Shown piece by piece: positions 35,001-42,289 of a DNA stretch of 64,000 nt (position 1 is its first letter; every line of letters begins with the position of its first letter). The translations under genes were made by a program, and so were the position numbers. Below the pieces are notes generated by a model, which did no database searches, was not told the DNA's origin, and saw nothing but the letters and a program-made list of their open reading frames with translations. This DNA is from Halichoerus grypus. Its lineage: Eukaryota; Chordata; Mammalia; Carnivora; Phocidae. The stretch spans positions 104,978,696-105,042,695 of the forward strand of contig NC_135720.1 of assembly GCF_964656455.1 (NCBI RefSeq), given 5' to 3'.

Positions 35001-36803
35001 GAGACAGACGTGAGACGCTCATACCGGTCATGACTGTCCCCGTGCATAGCTGAGGCCACACTGGGAGTGGGGAGGTGAGAGATCAGAGAGCCTGGTGAGT
35101 CTGAGCTCCTGGGGAGCAGGGTTGAATTGGGGGGCTCCCACTCCAGAGCTCCAGGGGCTAGACAAGGCACAGAAAGCGCAGAGGCTGAAGCGGGGAGGGA
35201 TGACTGCCTTCCCCCTGCCTCCCTTAAACTCGCCTCTTTCCTTCAGGAGGCCTGGGGGGCACCAGTGCAGGGCAGTGAGGGAAAGGAGGAGGGTGTCTTC
35301 AGCGTTACCCCCTGGAGGCTGAAGTAAGAACGTGAGCAGGCCCTGCAGTTCTGGAGCTGACCAGCAGGGGACGGGATGGGGGGCAAGAGAGCCAATGTTA
35401 TGCACAGGGCAACGGGGAGCTGAAGGAAAGGATGGACTAGGAGAGCCCCAGGAGGGCTGCGGGTATCGGGGGCTGAGGGTTGTCCCCCAGGTGGGCCCCC
35501 CCTTCCCCTTTCCCTGACCCCAGCAGCTTCCGCAACTCCACCGCCAGTCCTATAGACAGAGACCAATGATGTGACCTCAAAGGCCAGACTCGGGGCTCCG
35601 TGGGAGGCCTCCCTCCCAGGCCTCCCGAAGGGCTGAGCAGGGAACCCTGAAATATGAAGAACTAGTTGTTAGGGGACGGCAAGCCACTGGTGACACCCAA
35701 TCTTGTCTCTGTGACCAACAGGTGAGCGTACTGTAAGTTTCCGGGAGGACGGCCCCTCCAGCCCAGCCACCAAGAGGGCAGGGCACACAGGGAGGGGCTT
35801 CTCCCAGGCTGAAAGCCATAGTGGGGGATGGAGGGGTGAGGCAGAGACAAGTTGGGGAGCCCCCTGCTCTGCAAAGCACACCGCCTGCGTTAATCCGAAA
35901 CATGAGCCTGCAGAGGAGAAAACTGCAAAGAGAAACCAGTAACTTGGCAGGAAGAGAAGAGAAGCATGAGAGAAGAAAAGAGAGAGCTGGTTTGGTGGGG
36001 ATGAGGGGGCAGGTGCCCCACATACTATTCCTGTTCCACTCGCTCCCTCTCCTGCCACCGCCGTCGCCTGGGGAACAGAGAACAGACAGGGTTAATGGGG
36101 GAGGGGCAGCAGGGGGGTCCCCGGGGACTGGCAAAGGACGGAAGCCCATGCCCTCATGTCCCCCATGTCCGCTCTGGGACTGGTCCCTCTTCATCCTCCC
36201 AACAAAGGCGGATGAGAGAGGGCTGGCTCTTTCTTACCCCCAAGGAGTGAGTGAGTGAGTGTGTGTGTGTATACAGGTAAGGGAGAGTCCCAAAGCCTTA
36301 CCTGTCTGCATCTGTCACCAAAGCCAGCCGCCCGTAGTCCCAAGCCACCTTCCGGAGGATGGAGAACAAGAACAGCAGTGCCTGAGGGCAGAAGGAATGG
36401 TTGGCAGGTGGACAGACTGCCCACACACTGGACTAGCCAGGAGGGCAGGGGCGGAGGGGCCGGGATGACCTTGGCTCAGGTGAACCGTGGGAGGCTAGGC
36501 TCAGGCTGGGTGATGCAGACCCCTCCCACAGATAAGCCTGGGGAGTCAGAGTCAGGTGGAGGAGAGGTTAGGGCTGCGGGCGTCAGCTAGCTATGTACAG
36601 GGTGTGGATGCCAAGTGGGGGGGGGGTCGTGTGTGGGCACTCACAAGGAAGCACATAAAGTCAAGAGCCAGCACGGTGGGGACGCCCCCAAAGGGCAGGC
36701 CCTGCAGGACGGTGCTGCGGATTCGGGCGCTGTAGCAGTAGTCCTTGGGATTGCTGTTGTTGAGGGCCGTGGTGCCCAGAGTGGCCAGAAGGAAGGGCAG
36801 CAT
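19736..36803 (-). CDS. TMEM63B: TMEM63B, OSCA/TMEM63 mechanosensitive cation channel (complete)
   Basis: High-threshold stretch- and osmolarity-gated cation channel of plasma and endolysosomal membranes. Twenty-three coding exons on the minus strand give 2502 nt, that is 833 residues plus stop TAA at 19738-19736, with no frame error. Human TMEM63B has 832; the extra residue is in the exon-4 microexon. In order: an N-terminal membrane segment (about 40-66), TM1 (about 157-176, [10 protein letters not shown]), TM2 (about 205-225), a long cytosolic RRM-like loop with a Cys-rich patch ([22 protein letters not shown]), TM3 to TM10 (about 430-740), and an acidic C-tail ending SLIENEIHQ. The transmembrane pore belongs to the TMEM16/TMC fold superfamily. 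The translation is near-identical to human TMEM63B throughout, which separates it from TMEM63A and TMEM63C. The promoter is shared head to head with MRPL14. Exon 4 is in-frame skippable and exon 20 carries the known recoding glutamine. Confidence 0.98.
20195..20275 (-). CDS. TMEM63B: TMEM63B exon 23
   Basis: The 81 nt encode [20 protein letters not shown] then AAVPKSA (residues 744-770), the start of the cytosolic C-tail. The acceptor ends CTCAAG, a less common AAG form. Donor GTGAGT. Confidence 0.96.
20456..20571 (-). CDS. TMEM63B: TMEM63B exon 22 (TM10)
   Basis: The 116 nt encode [20 protein letters not shown] then [18 protein letters not shown] (residues 705-743). Donor GTGTGG. Confidence 0.97.
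20839..21006 (-). CDS. TMEM63B: TMEM63B exon 21 (TM8-TM9)
   Basis: The 168 nt encode [40 protein letters not shown] and [15 protein letters not shown] (residues 649-705). Donor GTGAGG. Confidence 0.97.
21650..21700. repeat. (GT)n-rich microsatellite
   Basis: Interrupted GT/GC alternating purine-pyrimidine run (GTGTGTGTGTGCGTGTGTGT, then GCGTGCGCGTGC) in TMEM63B intron 20. Confidence 0.9.
22023..22128 (-). CDS. TMEM63B: TMEM63B exon 20 (TM7; recoding glutamine)
   Basis: The 106 nt encode [20 protein letters not shown] then [15 protein letters not shown] (residues 614-649). Gln620 (CAG at 22110-22108) aligns with human Gln619, reported as an A-to-I Q/R editing site. The genomic codon is the unedited CAG. 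Donor GTAGGC. Confidence 0.97.
22692..22854 (-). CDS. TMEM63B: TMEM63B exon 19 (TM6)
   Basis: The 163 nt encode [40 protein letters not shown] and [14 protein letters not shown] (residues 559-613). TM6 is the gating helix in the family. Donor GTACGG. Confidence 0.97.
23040..24060. repeat. Degenerate minisatellite-like array, TMEM63B intron 18
   Basis: The theme AGTGTGAGCCC...CCCAGA recurs about a dozen times, for example near 23082, 23223, 23291, 23428, 23645, 23682, 23715 and 23872, with uneven spacing of roughly 25-220 bases. No SINE or LINE match seen. Confidence 0.6.
24111..24176 (-). CDS. TMEM63B: TMEM63B exon 18
   Basis: The 66 nt encode [20 protein letters not shown] plus F (residues 537-559). 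Donor GTGAGT. The intron that follows holds a degenerate repetitive array. Confidence 0.96.
24374..24460 (-). CDS. TMEM63B: TMEM63B exon 17 (TM5)
   Basis: The 87 nt encode [20 protein letters not shown] then LLPSLGLS (residues 508-537). Donor GTGGGT. Confidence 0.97.
24697..24803 (-). CDS. TMEM63B: TMEM63B exon 16 (TM4)
   Basis: The 107 nt encode [20 protein letters not shown] then [15 protein letters not shown] (residues 473-508). Donor GTGAGA. Confidence 0.96.
24990..25250 (-). repeat. MIR SINE
   Basis: GAGTACCTCCTAAGTGCCAG, CCCATTTTACAGATGAGCAA and GGTTACCCAGCTAG in MIR reverse order, in TMEM63B intron 15. Confidence 0.8.
25751..25904 (-). CDS. TMEM63B: TMEM63B exon 15 (TM3)
   Basis: The 154 nt encode [40 protein letters not shown] and [11 protein letters not shown] (residues 421-472). 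TM3 is a pore-lining helix in the OSCA/TMEM63 family. Donor GTGAGG. Confidence 0.97.
26022..26159 (-). CDS. TMEM63B: TMEM63B exon 14
   Basis: The 138 nt encode [40 protein letters not shown] and PQNIY (residues 375-421). CKCQGCTC is the second cysteine-rich motif. Donor GTGAGC. Confidence 0.97.
26275..26408 (-). CDS. TMEM63B: TMEM63B exon 13
   Basis: The 134 nt encode [37 protein letters not shown] and HNETITA (residues 331-375): a charged helical arm and the last RRM-like strand. Donor GTGAGC. Confidence 0.97.
26490..26660 (-). repeat. MIR SINE
   Basis: CATCTTATAGAGGAGGAAAC then TGAGGCACAGAGCAGG, in TMEM63B intron 12. Confidence 0.75.
27027..27150 (-). CDS. TMEM63B: TMEM63B exon 12 (Cys-rich cytosolic patch)
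   Basis: The 124 nt encode [20 protein letters not shown] and [19 protein letters not shown] (residues 289-330). The cysteine cluster CGHLCCC is a likely lipidation site (inference). Donor GTACGA. Confidence 0.97.
27619..27699 (-). CDS. TMEM63B: TMEM63B exon 11
   Basis: The 81 nt encode [20 protein letters not shown] then MFLDAE (residues 262-289). Donor GTAATG is weaker than its neighbours. Confidence 0.96.
28080..30270. repeat. Degenerate CTGACC-rich region, TMEM63B intron 10
   Basis: Phrases of the form (A)CTGACCC..., CTAATCC.TGACC and GA.TGACC recur many times at about 28090-28330 and 28780-30260. Interrupted by one SINE (28441) and at least three L2-like ends (about 28985-29035, 29215-29275, 29540-29600). 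Confidence 0.5.
28441..28606 (+). mobile_element. CAN-SINE with internal deletion
   Basis: GGGGAGCCCGGGTGGCTCAG head. The body jumps from GGCTCAG directly to GGCTCCCTGCTCAGCAGG, losing about 40 bases. AAAAACTTTTTA flanks both sides. Confidence 0.93.
30785..30855 (-). CDS. TMEM63B: TMEM63B exon 10
   Basis: The 71 nt encode [20 protein letters not shown] then KHF (residues 239-262), the first strand and helix of the RRM-like cytosolic domain. Donor GTGAGT. Confidence 0.96.
31120..31350 (-). repeat. MIR SINE
   Basis: CCCATTTTATAGATGAGGAA then GCTGAGGCTTGGGGAGG and GAACCCAGG. In TMEM63B intron 9. Confidence 0.75.
31462..31570 (-). CDS. TMEM63B: TMEM63B exon 9 (TM2)
   Basis: The 109 nt encode [20 protein letters not shown] then [16 protein letters not shown] (residues 202-238). 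TM2 is followed by a positively charged cytosolic stretch. Donor GTGAGC. Confidence 0.96.
31789..32001 (+). mobile_element. CAN-SINE
   Basis: Full-length, with perfect duplication AAGAGGTCATCTCTT on both sides. In TMEM63B intron 8. Confidence 0.96.
32040..32068. repeat. 29-base C homopolymer (G29 in TMEM63B transcript)
   Basis: Uninterrupted run of C on the plus strand in TMEM63B intron 8, just beyond a SINE and its target duplication. Its exact length is likely unreliable in any assembly. Confidence 0.85.
32308..32359 (-). CDS. TMEM63B: TMEM63B exon 8 (52 nt)
   Basis: Encodes [16 protein letters not shown] (residues 185-202), an extracellular loop. Donor GTAAGG. Confidence 0.95.
32468..32610 (-). 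CDS. TMEM63B: TMEM63B exon 7 (TM1)
   Basis: The 143 nt encode [20 protein letters not shown] then [20 protein letters not shown] and NFSGDLL (residues 137-185). Contains the first core transmembrane helix and an extracellular N-glycosylation-type NFS. Donor GTCAGT. Confidence 0.97.
32700..33475. other. TMEM63B intron 6, GA-rich and GC-rich
   Basis: A purine-rich block on the plus strand at 32760-32960 (pyrimidine-rich in the transcript), then GC-rich sequence with (CCTG)n near 33125-33145. No exon. Confidence 0.6.
33484..33521 (-). CDS. TMEM63B: TMEM63B exon 6 (38 nt)
   Basis: Encodes [12 protein letters not shown] plus part of Lys. It is a very short exon with good signals (CCCCGCAG and GTAAGT), and its phase fits both neighbours. 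Confidence 0.95.
33525..34960. other. TMEM63B intron 5, no feature recognised
   Basis: Unique sequence without clear repeats or exons. Several open frames are chance. Confidence 0.55.
34970..35060 (-). CDS. TMEM63B: TMEM63B exon 5
   Basis: The 91 nt encode [20 protein letters not shown] and [10 protein letters not shown] (residues 94-124), a Ser-rich cytosolic loop. Donor GTGAGT. Confidence 0.96.
36026..36067 (-). CDS. TMEM63B: TMEM63B exon 4 (42-nt in-frame microexon)
   Basis: Encodes [13 protein letters not shown] plus part of the following Tyr. It is flanked by CCCCAG and donor GTATGT. The apparent stop TAG after EQE is not translated because the donor splits it (TA|G). It is one codon longer than the human exon. 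Being a multiple of three, it can be skipped (AG|T, Ser) without a frame change; exon-4 alternative splicing is reported for mammalian TMEM63B. Confidence 0.92.
36246..36272. repeat. (GAGT)n/(GT)n short repeat
   Basis: GAGTGAGTGAGTGAGTGTGT then GTGTGTG, only about 30 bases after the TMEM63B exon 3 donor, so AC-rich in the transcript. Confidence 0.85.
36302..36381 (-). CDS. TMEM63B: TMEM63B exon 3
   Basis: The 80 nt encode [20 protein letters not shown] then LVTDAD (residues 54-80): the end of the N-terminal membrane helix and the start of the first cytosolic loop. Donor GTAAGG. Confidence 0.96.
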
Positions 36804-36827
36804 GGCTGCTACTGCCGCATGGTCCTC
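36645..36827 (-). CDS. TMEM63B: TMEM63B exon 2 (start codon; N-terminus)
   Basis: Acceptor TGCCCAG, then 24 nt of 5' leader, then ATG at 36803-36801 opening [20 protein letters not shown] (residues 1-53). The start matches human TMEM63B. A three-codon upstream ORF (ATG CGG CAG TAG) sits at 36820-36809, ending 5 nt before the start codon. Donor GTGAGT. Confidence 0.97.
36809..36820 (-). promoter_or_regulatory. TMEM63B: Upstream ORF (MRQ*) in TMEM63B leader
   Basis: ATG CGG CAG TAG in exon 2, with A at -3 (GGACCATGC), stopping 5 nt before the main ATG. The sequence is certain; a translational effect is inferred. Confidence 0.7.
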
Positions 36828-37138
36828 CTGGGCAGAGAGCACAGTGATCAGCGGGGCTTGTTCCTGATGCCCTGCATGGCTCCCAGCCTGAGCACGGGGA
36901 GAGGGAGTGAGGGCAGATCATCCGGCAGCCTGGGTGGGTGGAAGCACTGGCTTTCTGAGATAAGGGCCTGGGGAGGGTAGGGTTGAGTCACATGGATTTA
37001 CCTTCATTGGCTGTAAGGCTGCGACCCCACCCTGGGCCTGGGGAACTTGGCCCAGATCTGGACTGGGGAGACTGGTTTTTCTAAGCTGGAAGTTGTGAGT
37101 CTCTAACGTCTGCCTCCCACCACCTCCATATACACAAA

Positions 37139-37166
37139 CACTCTACACACACACACACACACACAC
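37139..37166. repeat. (CA)n microsatellite
   Basis: About 13 CA units then a CT-rich run to 37198, in TMEM63B intron 1. Confidence 0.93.
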
Positions 37167-37514
37167 TCACATGCTTGCTTTCTCTCTCTCTCTGTCTCTG
37201 GAAACTGAGTATGAGGGAAGATGGGGAGGTCGTAGGCCTGAGGATTCAAGGCTGAGAGGTGGGGTCTGGAGGCCAGGGGAGGATGGGTCAGGAGCCAGCT
37301 AGCTCATCCTGATCTTCTCTTCCTACCTCTTAGAAAATGGCGTGGTTTCATTGGCTTAGAGTTTTCAACTCTGTTAATCACCTTCTCAATACAATTGGCT
37401 TAAAAAAAAAAAAGAAAAAGATAAAGAAAAAGATGTTCAGCTTTAGAGCTGGTCCTCTGTGCTCAGAGTAGGGACCTGAGGATGGGGTCAGAGTGGGAAG
37501 TCACTTAAAAAGTA

Positions 37515-37752
37515 GGACTTCCGGGTTTGTGTTATCGGCCTGGTCCCAGTCACTACTGCTTGCTCTCATTCCTTTTCCCCTGCCTTGGAAGCAGCTACAC
37601 CCTTCTCCCCTCCAGCTTCCTCACCTCTCCAATTATCTCAGTGCAGGGGTCACCTGAGTGGTGTGAGGACTACAACTCCCAGAGTGCCCTGCTCCTGCCT
37701 CCGGAGTAGGGCAGGCTGGGAATGCCAGGCCCTCCAGCTTTTCTATTGGCAA
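37515..37752. promoter_or_regulatory. Promoter-like motif cluster in TMEM63B intron 1
   Basis: Within 235 bases: ACTTCCGGG (ETS/GABPA consensus) at 37517-37525, ACTACAACTCCCAGAGTGC (close to the extended ZNF143/STAF site) at 37669-37687, and an inverted CCAAT box (ATTGG) at 37745-37749. This grouping is typical of TATA-less housekeeping promoters. No exon or donor could be assigned, so activity is inference. Confidence 0.5.
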
Positions 37753-38439
37753 AGGAAGAGAGAGAAGTGGGCGGGGGCCTCTCAGCCTGCCCAAGCCCCC
37801 TGCAGCCAGGGTACTACCCTCCAGCCCTGATCCCCACCACTGCGGGGTTGTCCAGCCTTCTGTGGACCTGGAGGATGGGGCAGGGGAGGAGGAGGGAAGG
37901 GGCAGCCAGCCCGGATACCTGGGTTCTGGGAGTGCCTGGGGACGAAGCCTAGCAGGGCCCTGGGGAGGCTCCTAGGGTGGAGGAGAAGTGTGGCCGTGGC
38001 ACTGCTTCCCCACCTGCGTCCTACTGGGGGGCCCCTGGAGGCCCCTTCTGCTGACAACACTGAAACTCTGCCTTGGGGGGGGGGCTCCCCAGGGAAGAGA
38101 GGAAACCAGACAAAGAGAGAGAACAACAAACCTAGAACCGGTGACAATAACTCTGGGAGCAAGCATCCTCCAGCCTCCTGGGTGGACTCAGAGGGTTTCT
38201 CCTGCCCACTGATCCCTGGTTTTCCCCAGCCTCTTCCTAACACTTAAATTACAGGACAAGAGGCACCAGCTCTCAGATGGAGGGGGGAGTTGTATGTTTC
38301 ACTTGGTCCCAGGGAGTTTCTGAAAAGCCTGTGTTAGGAAGGCTAAGGTAGGACCTGCCTGGTGTGTTATGCCTCCCTCTTCTGTTCCAGCTCAAGTTGC
38401 CTTAAAAGAAAACCCCAAACCAAAAAACCCCGAAAACCC

Positions 38440-38650
38440 CATTAATTCAGTGATTGCAACAGGCACCACTTACCAAGTGCTCACTGTTTCAAGAATAATA
38501 CATACATGATTTCATTTAACCCTCGACAATCCTGAGTTGGATATTATTGCCATTTTAAGATAAGGGCACAGGAGCTCAGAGAGGTTAAGTAACTTTTCCT
38601 AAGTCACACTGCTAATAAAACGATGGGGTTCAAACCTAGGTCAACCTCTT
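38440..38650 (-). repeat. MIR SINE
   Basis: ACCAAGTGCTCACTGTTTC, GAGGTTAAGTAACTTTTCCT and AAGTCACACTGCTAAT. In TMEM63B intron 1. Confidence 0.8.
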
Positions 38651-38815
38651 TCTAAAGCTAGAACACTGTTCAGGGCATCACGCTCTTCTGATGTGCCTAG
38701 AACAGGACTCCGCAGAACATGGAAGTTTTGTACATGCTCATTAAATGTTCTCCGGCTAGAAAACACCAGAGCACTGTGGGAATATGTATGTTCAGGTGTG
38801 CAGACATGTGTTGAT

Positions 38816-38817
<2 letters not shown>

Positions 38818-38857
<40 letters not shown>
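38818..38857. repeat. (GT)n microsatellite
   Basis: About 18 GT units in TMEM63B intron 1, followed by GTGTGGGTGTGG repeats. Confidence 0.96.
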
Positions 38858-39131
38858 GGGGAGGTAGGTGACTGGTCTCTAAGTTGGGGTGTGGGTGTGG
38901 GTGTGCCTGGGAGCCTGGGTATGTAAACATAAGGTGCATAGAACCCTGGGGCACCAGGGTTAAAGGGGAGGTTAAAGGTAGGCAGAGGTAGCTTGGGTGT
39001 GTGGTAGTTGGGGGCCCTCTGCAGGAGCACCTCCCCCCTTAACTCCCTACTCCAGTGAACTCCAACAATCAAGACAGCCTGTCTCTCTCCCTAACTCCAA
39101 GGCTCCACCAGGCCAGAATATAACGGGTACA

Positions 39132-39310
39132 GGGAGCCTGGGTGGTTCAGTCGGTTGGGCGTCTGCCTTCGGCTCAGGTCATGATCCCAGGGTCCTGAGA
39201 TCGAGTCCTATGTCCCCATGTCAGGGAGCCCGCTTCTCCCTCTGCTCCCCCCCCCCCCCCGCCTTGTGCTCTCTCTCAAATAAATAAAATCTTAAAAAAA
39301 AAAACAAAAA
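39132..39310 (+). mobile_element. CAN-SINE
   Basis: GGGAGCCTGGGTGGTTCAGT head and a C14 run in the middle. Imperfect target duplication (ATATAACGGGTACA / ATGTAATGGGTACA). Confidence 0.92.
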
Positions 39311-39319
39311 CGAATGTAA

Positions 39320-42280
39320 TGGGTACAAACCCCTGGAGGCCCCCCCCACCAGTCCTCTCCACACCGAAGGAAGGTGGAACATTCCGGGAGCTTTTACATT
39401 AAGGGGACCCTGTAGGGTGGGTGAAGGTCCAGGTAGATGCTTAGTAACTGAAATTACCACGTCCATCTGCTGCCTCCCAGTTTAGAGTCACAAAGCACTC
39501 TCCCCTCCACAAATGCATTGATCTTACATATCCCCCCCCCGCACCCCCCCAAACCCAAGGAAGGCAGGGCAAACTTGCTGGATCAGATCACTATCCCCAC
39601 TTTACAGGGGAGGAAGCAGGGACCCAGGGAGCAGAAGCAACTCACAAGAGGTCACAGGGCAGGTAAAGGGCGGAGCCAGGGCTGGTGGCTCTTTAGGCTG
39701 ACTGGGTTCCTCTAAGCTCCAAATCGTGGGGGTGGGGTTGCTGGGCTGAACTTCACCTAGGGCAGCTACTCAAAGCTTTTAGTGAGAGCAGCTGGTTGGA
39801 GGGAAGAGACTGAGGCAGAATGTTTGGGGGGAGGTGTTGGGGCGGGGCAGTTCATCCACTCAGCCAGCTGTATCCTGGAATTTCTCTAGTCTGACACTGA
39901 GGCTTCGGCCGCCAATGGGTAGAGGGTGGCGGAGGATTTTATTTCCAGCTATCTAAAGGTTGTTATTTTACCATTAAGAAGTGGCAGGGGTGGGGGAGTT
40001 ATCAGTTAAAAAGTTTTTTCTTCCAGAGTCACTTGGGAAGATTTCTTCGTTTAGGGCCTGGGCTCCCAGGAAGGCGGTGTGGTCTGAAGAGAGGAGATGA
40101 TGATGGAGCCCTGCCCTGCTATTATGTAACCCGGGCCTCAGTCTTCCAAACTGTAGCAAAGAGGTATCAATATCCTTGCTCCACCCCTCCCAACTTCACA
40201 GGGACAGGCAAAAAAGTATCCACGAGTGAGGATAAAAGCACTAGGAAAAGAATGCATTATCAAATATTCATTTTACTCTGATTTTGTGCCAGGCACTGTT
40301 CTAAGTGCTTTACACATGTTAACTTATTTACTCGCCATCCAGACCCTGAGAAGACACTGAGGTGCAGAGAGGGTACATAACTTGCCCAACGTCACACAGC
40401 CAGACTGTCATAAATCCAGATATGGACCCATGTAGCCTGGCTTAAGTATATGCTCTTGACCGCTGCATTTTGCTGCCCTGGCCCACAGAGGAGCCGCTTC
40501 CACTGGGGGCCTGGGAGTTGGGGGCTGGGGGCTGCCCGCTACAACTCTGGAGAAATGCCACATCCTATTGGTGTTTGCCCTCCTTCTTGCCTGTAGCTGC
40601 CAGACCCTCCACTCAGACCCTGGGCTTGTGATTTCAGATTCTGGGAGAAGTGTAGAGGACAGGTGACAGAGCCTGGGGGTTAAAAACTCAGGCTCTAGGA
40701 TGAGACAGATCTGGCTACTGACCTGGGCAAATTTACTTCACCACCCTGGGCCTCAGGTTCTTCATCTGAAAATGGGAATAATCATTCAGTTGTGTGGTTG
40801 TTTTGAGAACTAAACAAGACGACTTATGTAAAGCTCTTAATAGGGTTCAAGGCACGTGATGGATTCTAAAAAAATTAGCTACTGTTATTAATAAAGTCTG
40901 GCATAAAAGGGTTGGTTTAGTGGAGGAAACTGGTAAAAATAAAAATAAAGGAAAACACACTTTAATGATAGAGCCCCTCAGTCAGGATGGGCTTCTTGTT
41001 TAGACCCAAGGGCTTATATGGCATTTGGGACTCTGCCACTAAGTGGCAGGGAGTGTCCCCAAACTCTTCAAACATACCCAATCCATCTGTAGCAGGCCGG
41101 AAAGGTGGGGGTACGGGAGGGTGATGCTATGCCAGGATGGGTCAGAAGTTCAGAGAAGAGAACCTATTATTGATCAACAACCAGGCAGCGTGCCAGGCTC
41201 TTTATCTGTGTTATCTATTTGATCCCCATGATAAATCATGTAAGGAGGTGGTAGTAAACACACTTTTCAATTAAAACTAAGGTTCAGACAGGTTAAGTAA
41301 CTTGTCAAGGTCACACAGCTAAAAAATGGCAGAGCTGGAATTTGAACTGAGGTCTCTAAGATGCTGTTATCATTGGAGAGAACTTGTAGGATGTCCAAAA
41401 GGGGGTTAGCCTCCCCAGCTACCTTTAGCTACCCACCACCTGCCTTCTGCCTTGCCACATCCCCACCCACTCGCCCATAGGCCAAGACTGAGTTGGGTGA
41501 GCCAACAGCAGGCCCTAGCATGTGCCACCTGGAGCAAGCCAGGGCCTGGACCCTCTGGTGCCCTGGAGGACAGTCATGCTGCCAGCATACCAGGGCTGGA
41601 AGCCTGGTAGACACTCCACTCCTCTCCTCACAAGCTCCTGGGGGGCAAGACCGAGGGTCCATCCTTAAGAGGGATTGGGCACAGCCTCATTCTTCCTGGG
41701 CCGACCCAGGGCTAGAGTGGTACTGGGTAGAGAAGCTGGGACTCTCCTGCCCCCCAGGGAAGTGGAGTGCTGAGCTGCCAGACCTCCCCCCAGAGGACCC
41801 AGGCAGGTGGCAGCACAGAGCCCCAAGGGCAGCGGGCCCCTCTGACCTCTCTCCACTTCCCAAGCGACCTTCTCTTCTGAGGAACAAGGCGCCAAATCTT
41901 TGGGACTGTCCTCCCTAGACAGTCAAGGAGGCCAGGAGGGACAAAGCGCGCCCCCTCCCCCCAACAGGGCCTTTGCCCCACTCCTGGTTCCGTGTCTGAA
42001 TCCTCTCCCCACCGCACCCTCCAACGCAGGCCCGGGCGGCTCATGAATGAACTGCACTGTGTGGGGCGCAAGGAGAGGACACGCTCCTGGGGCCAGTCGC
42101 CTCCCCAGCCCGCGACCAGTCCCCAGACGGGCCGGGGGCAGCGGCCGGCTTCATGCCAGCACCCGCGAACCCTGCCCTTGTCCGAGCCCGAACCCCTGCC
42201 CCTGGTCGGCTTCTGGGGTACTAAGCCCCGGAAACAGGAGACAAGATAAAAGAGACCGAGGGCACTGGACTTGGCGACCC
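39320..42280. other. TMEM63B intron 1, MIR-rich, no exon
   Basis: MIR-like copies at about 40255-40480, 40690-40890 (plus orientation, GACCTGGGCAAATTTACTTC) and 41160-41350. The remainder is unique. A duplicated GGGAGTTGGGGGCTGGGGGC stretch lies near 40515. Confidence 0.55.
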
Positions 42281-42289
42281 TGGAATCCA

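Noticed and set aside
36020..36030. In-frame TAG stop after VEQE in TMEM63B exon 4
   Set aside because: The donor GTATGT splits the triplet (TA|G), and the spliced codon becomes TAT (Tyr).
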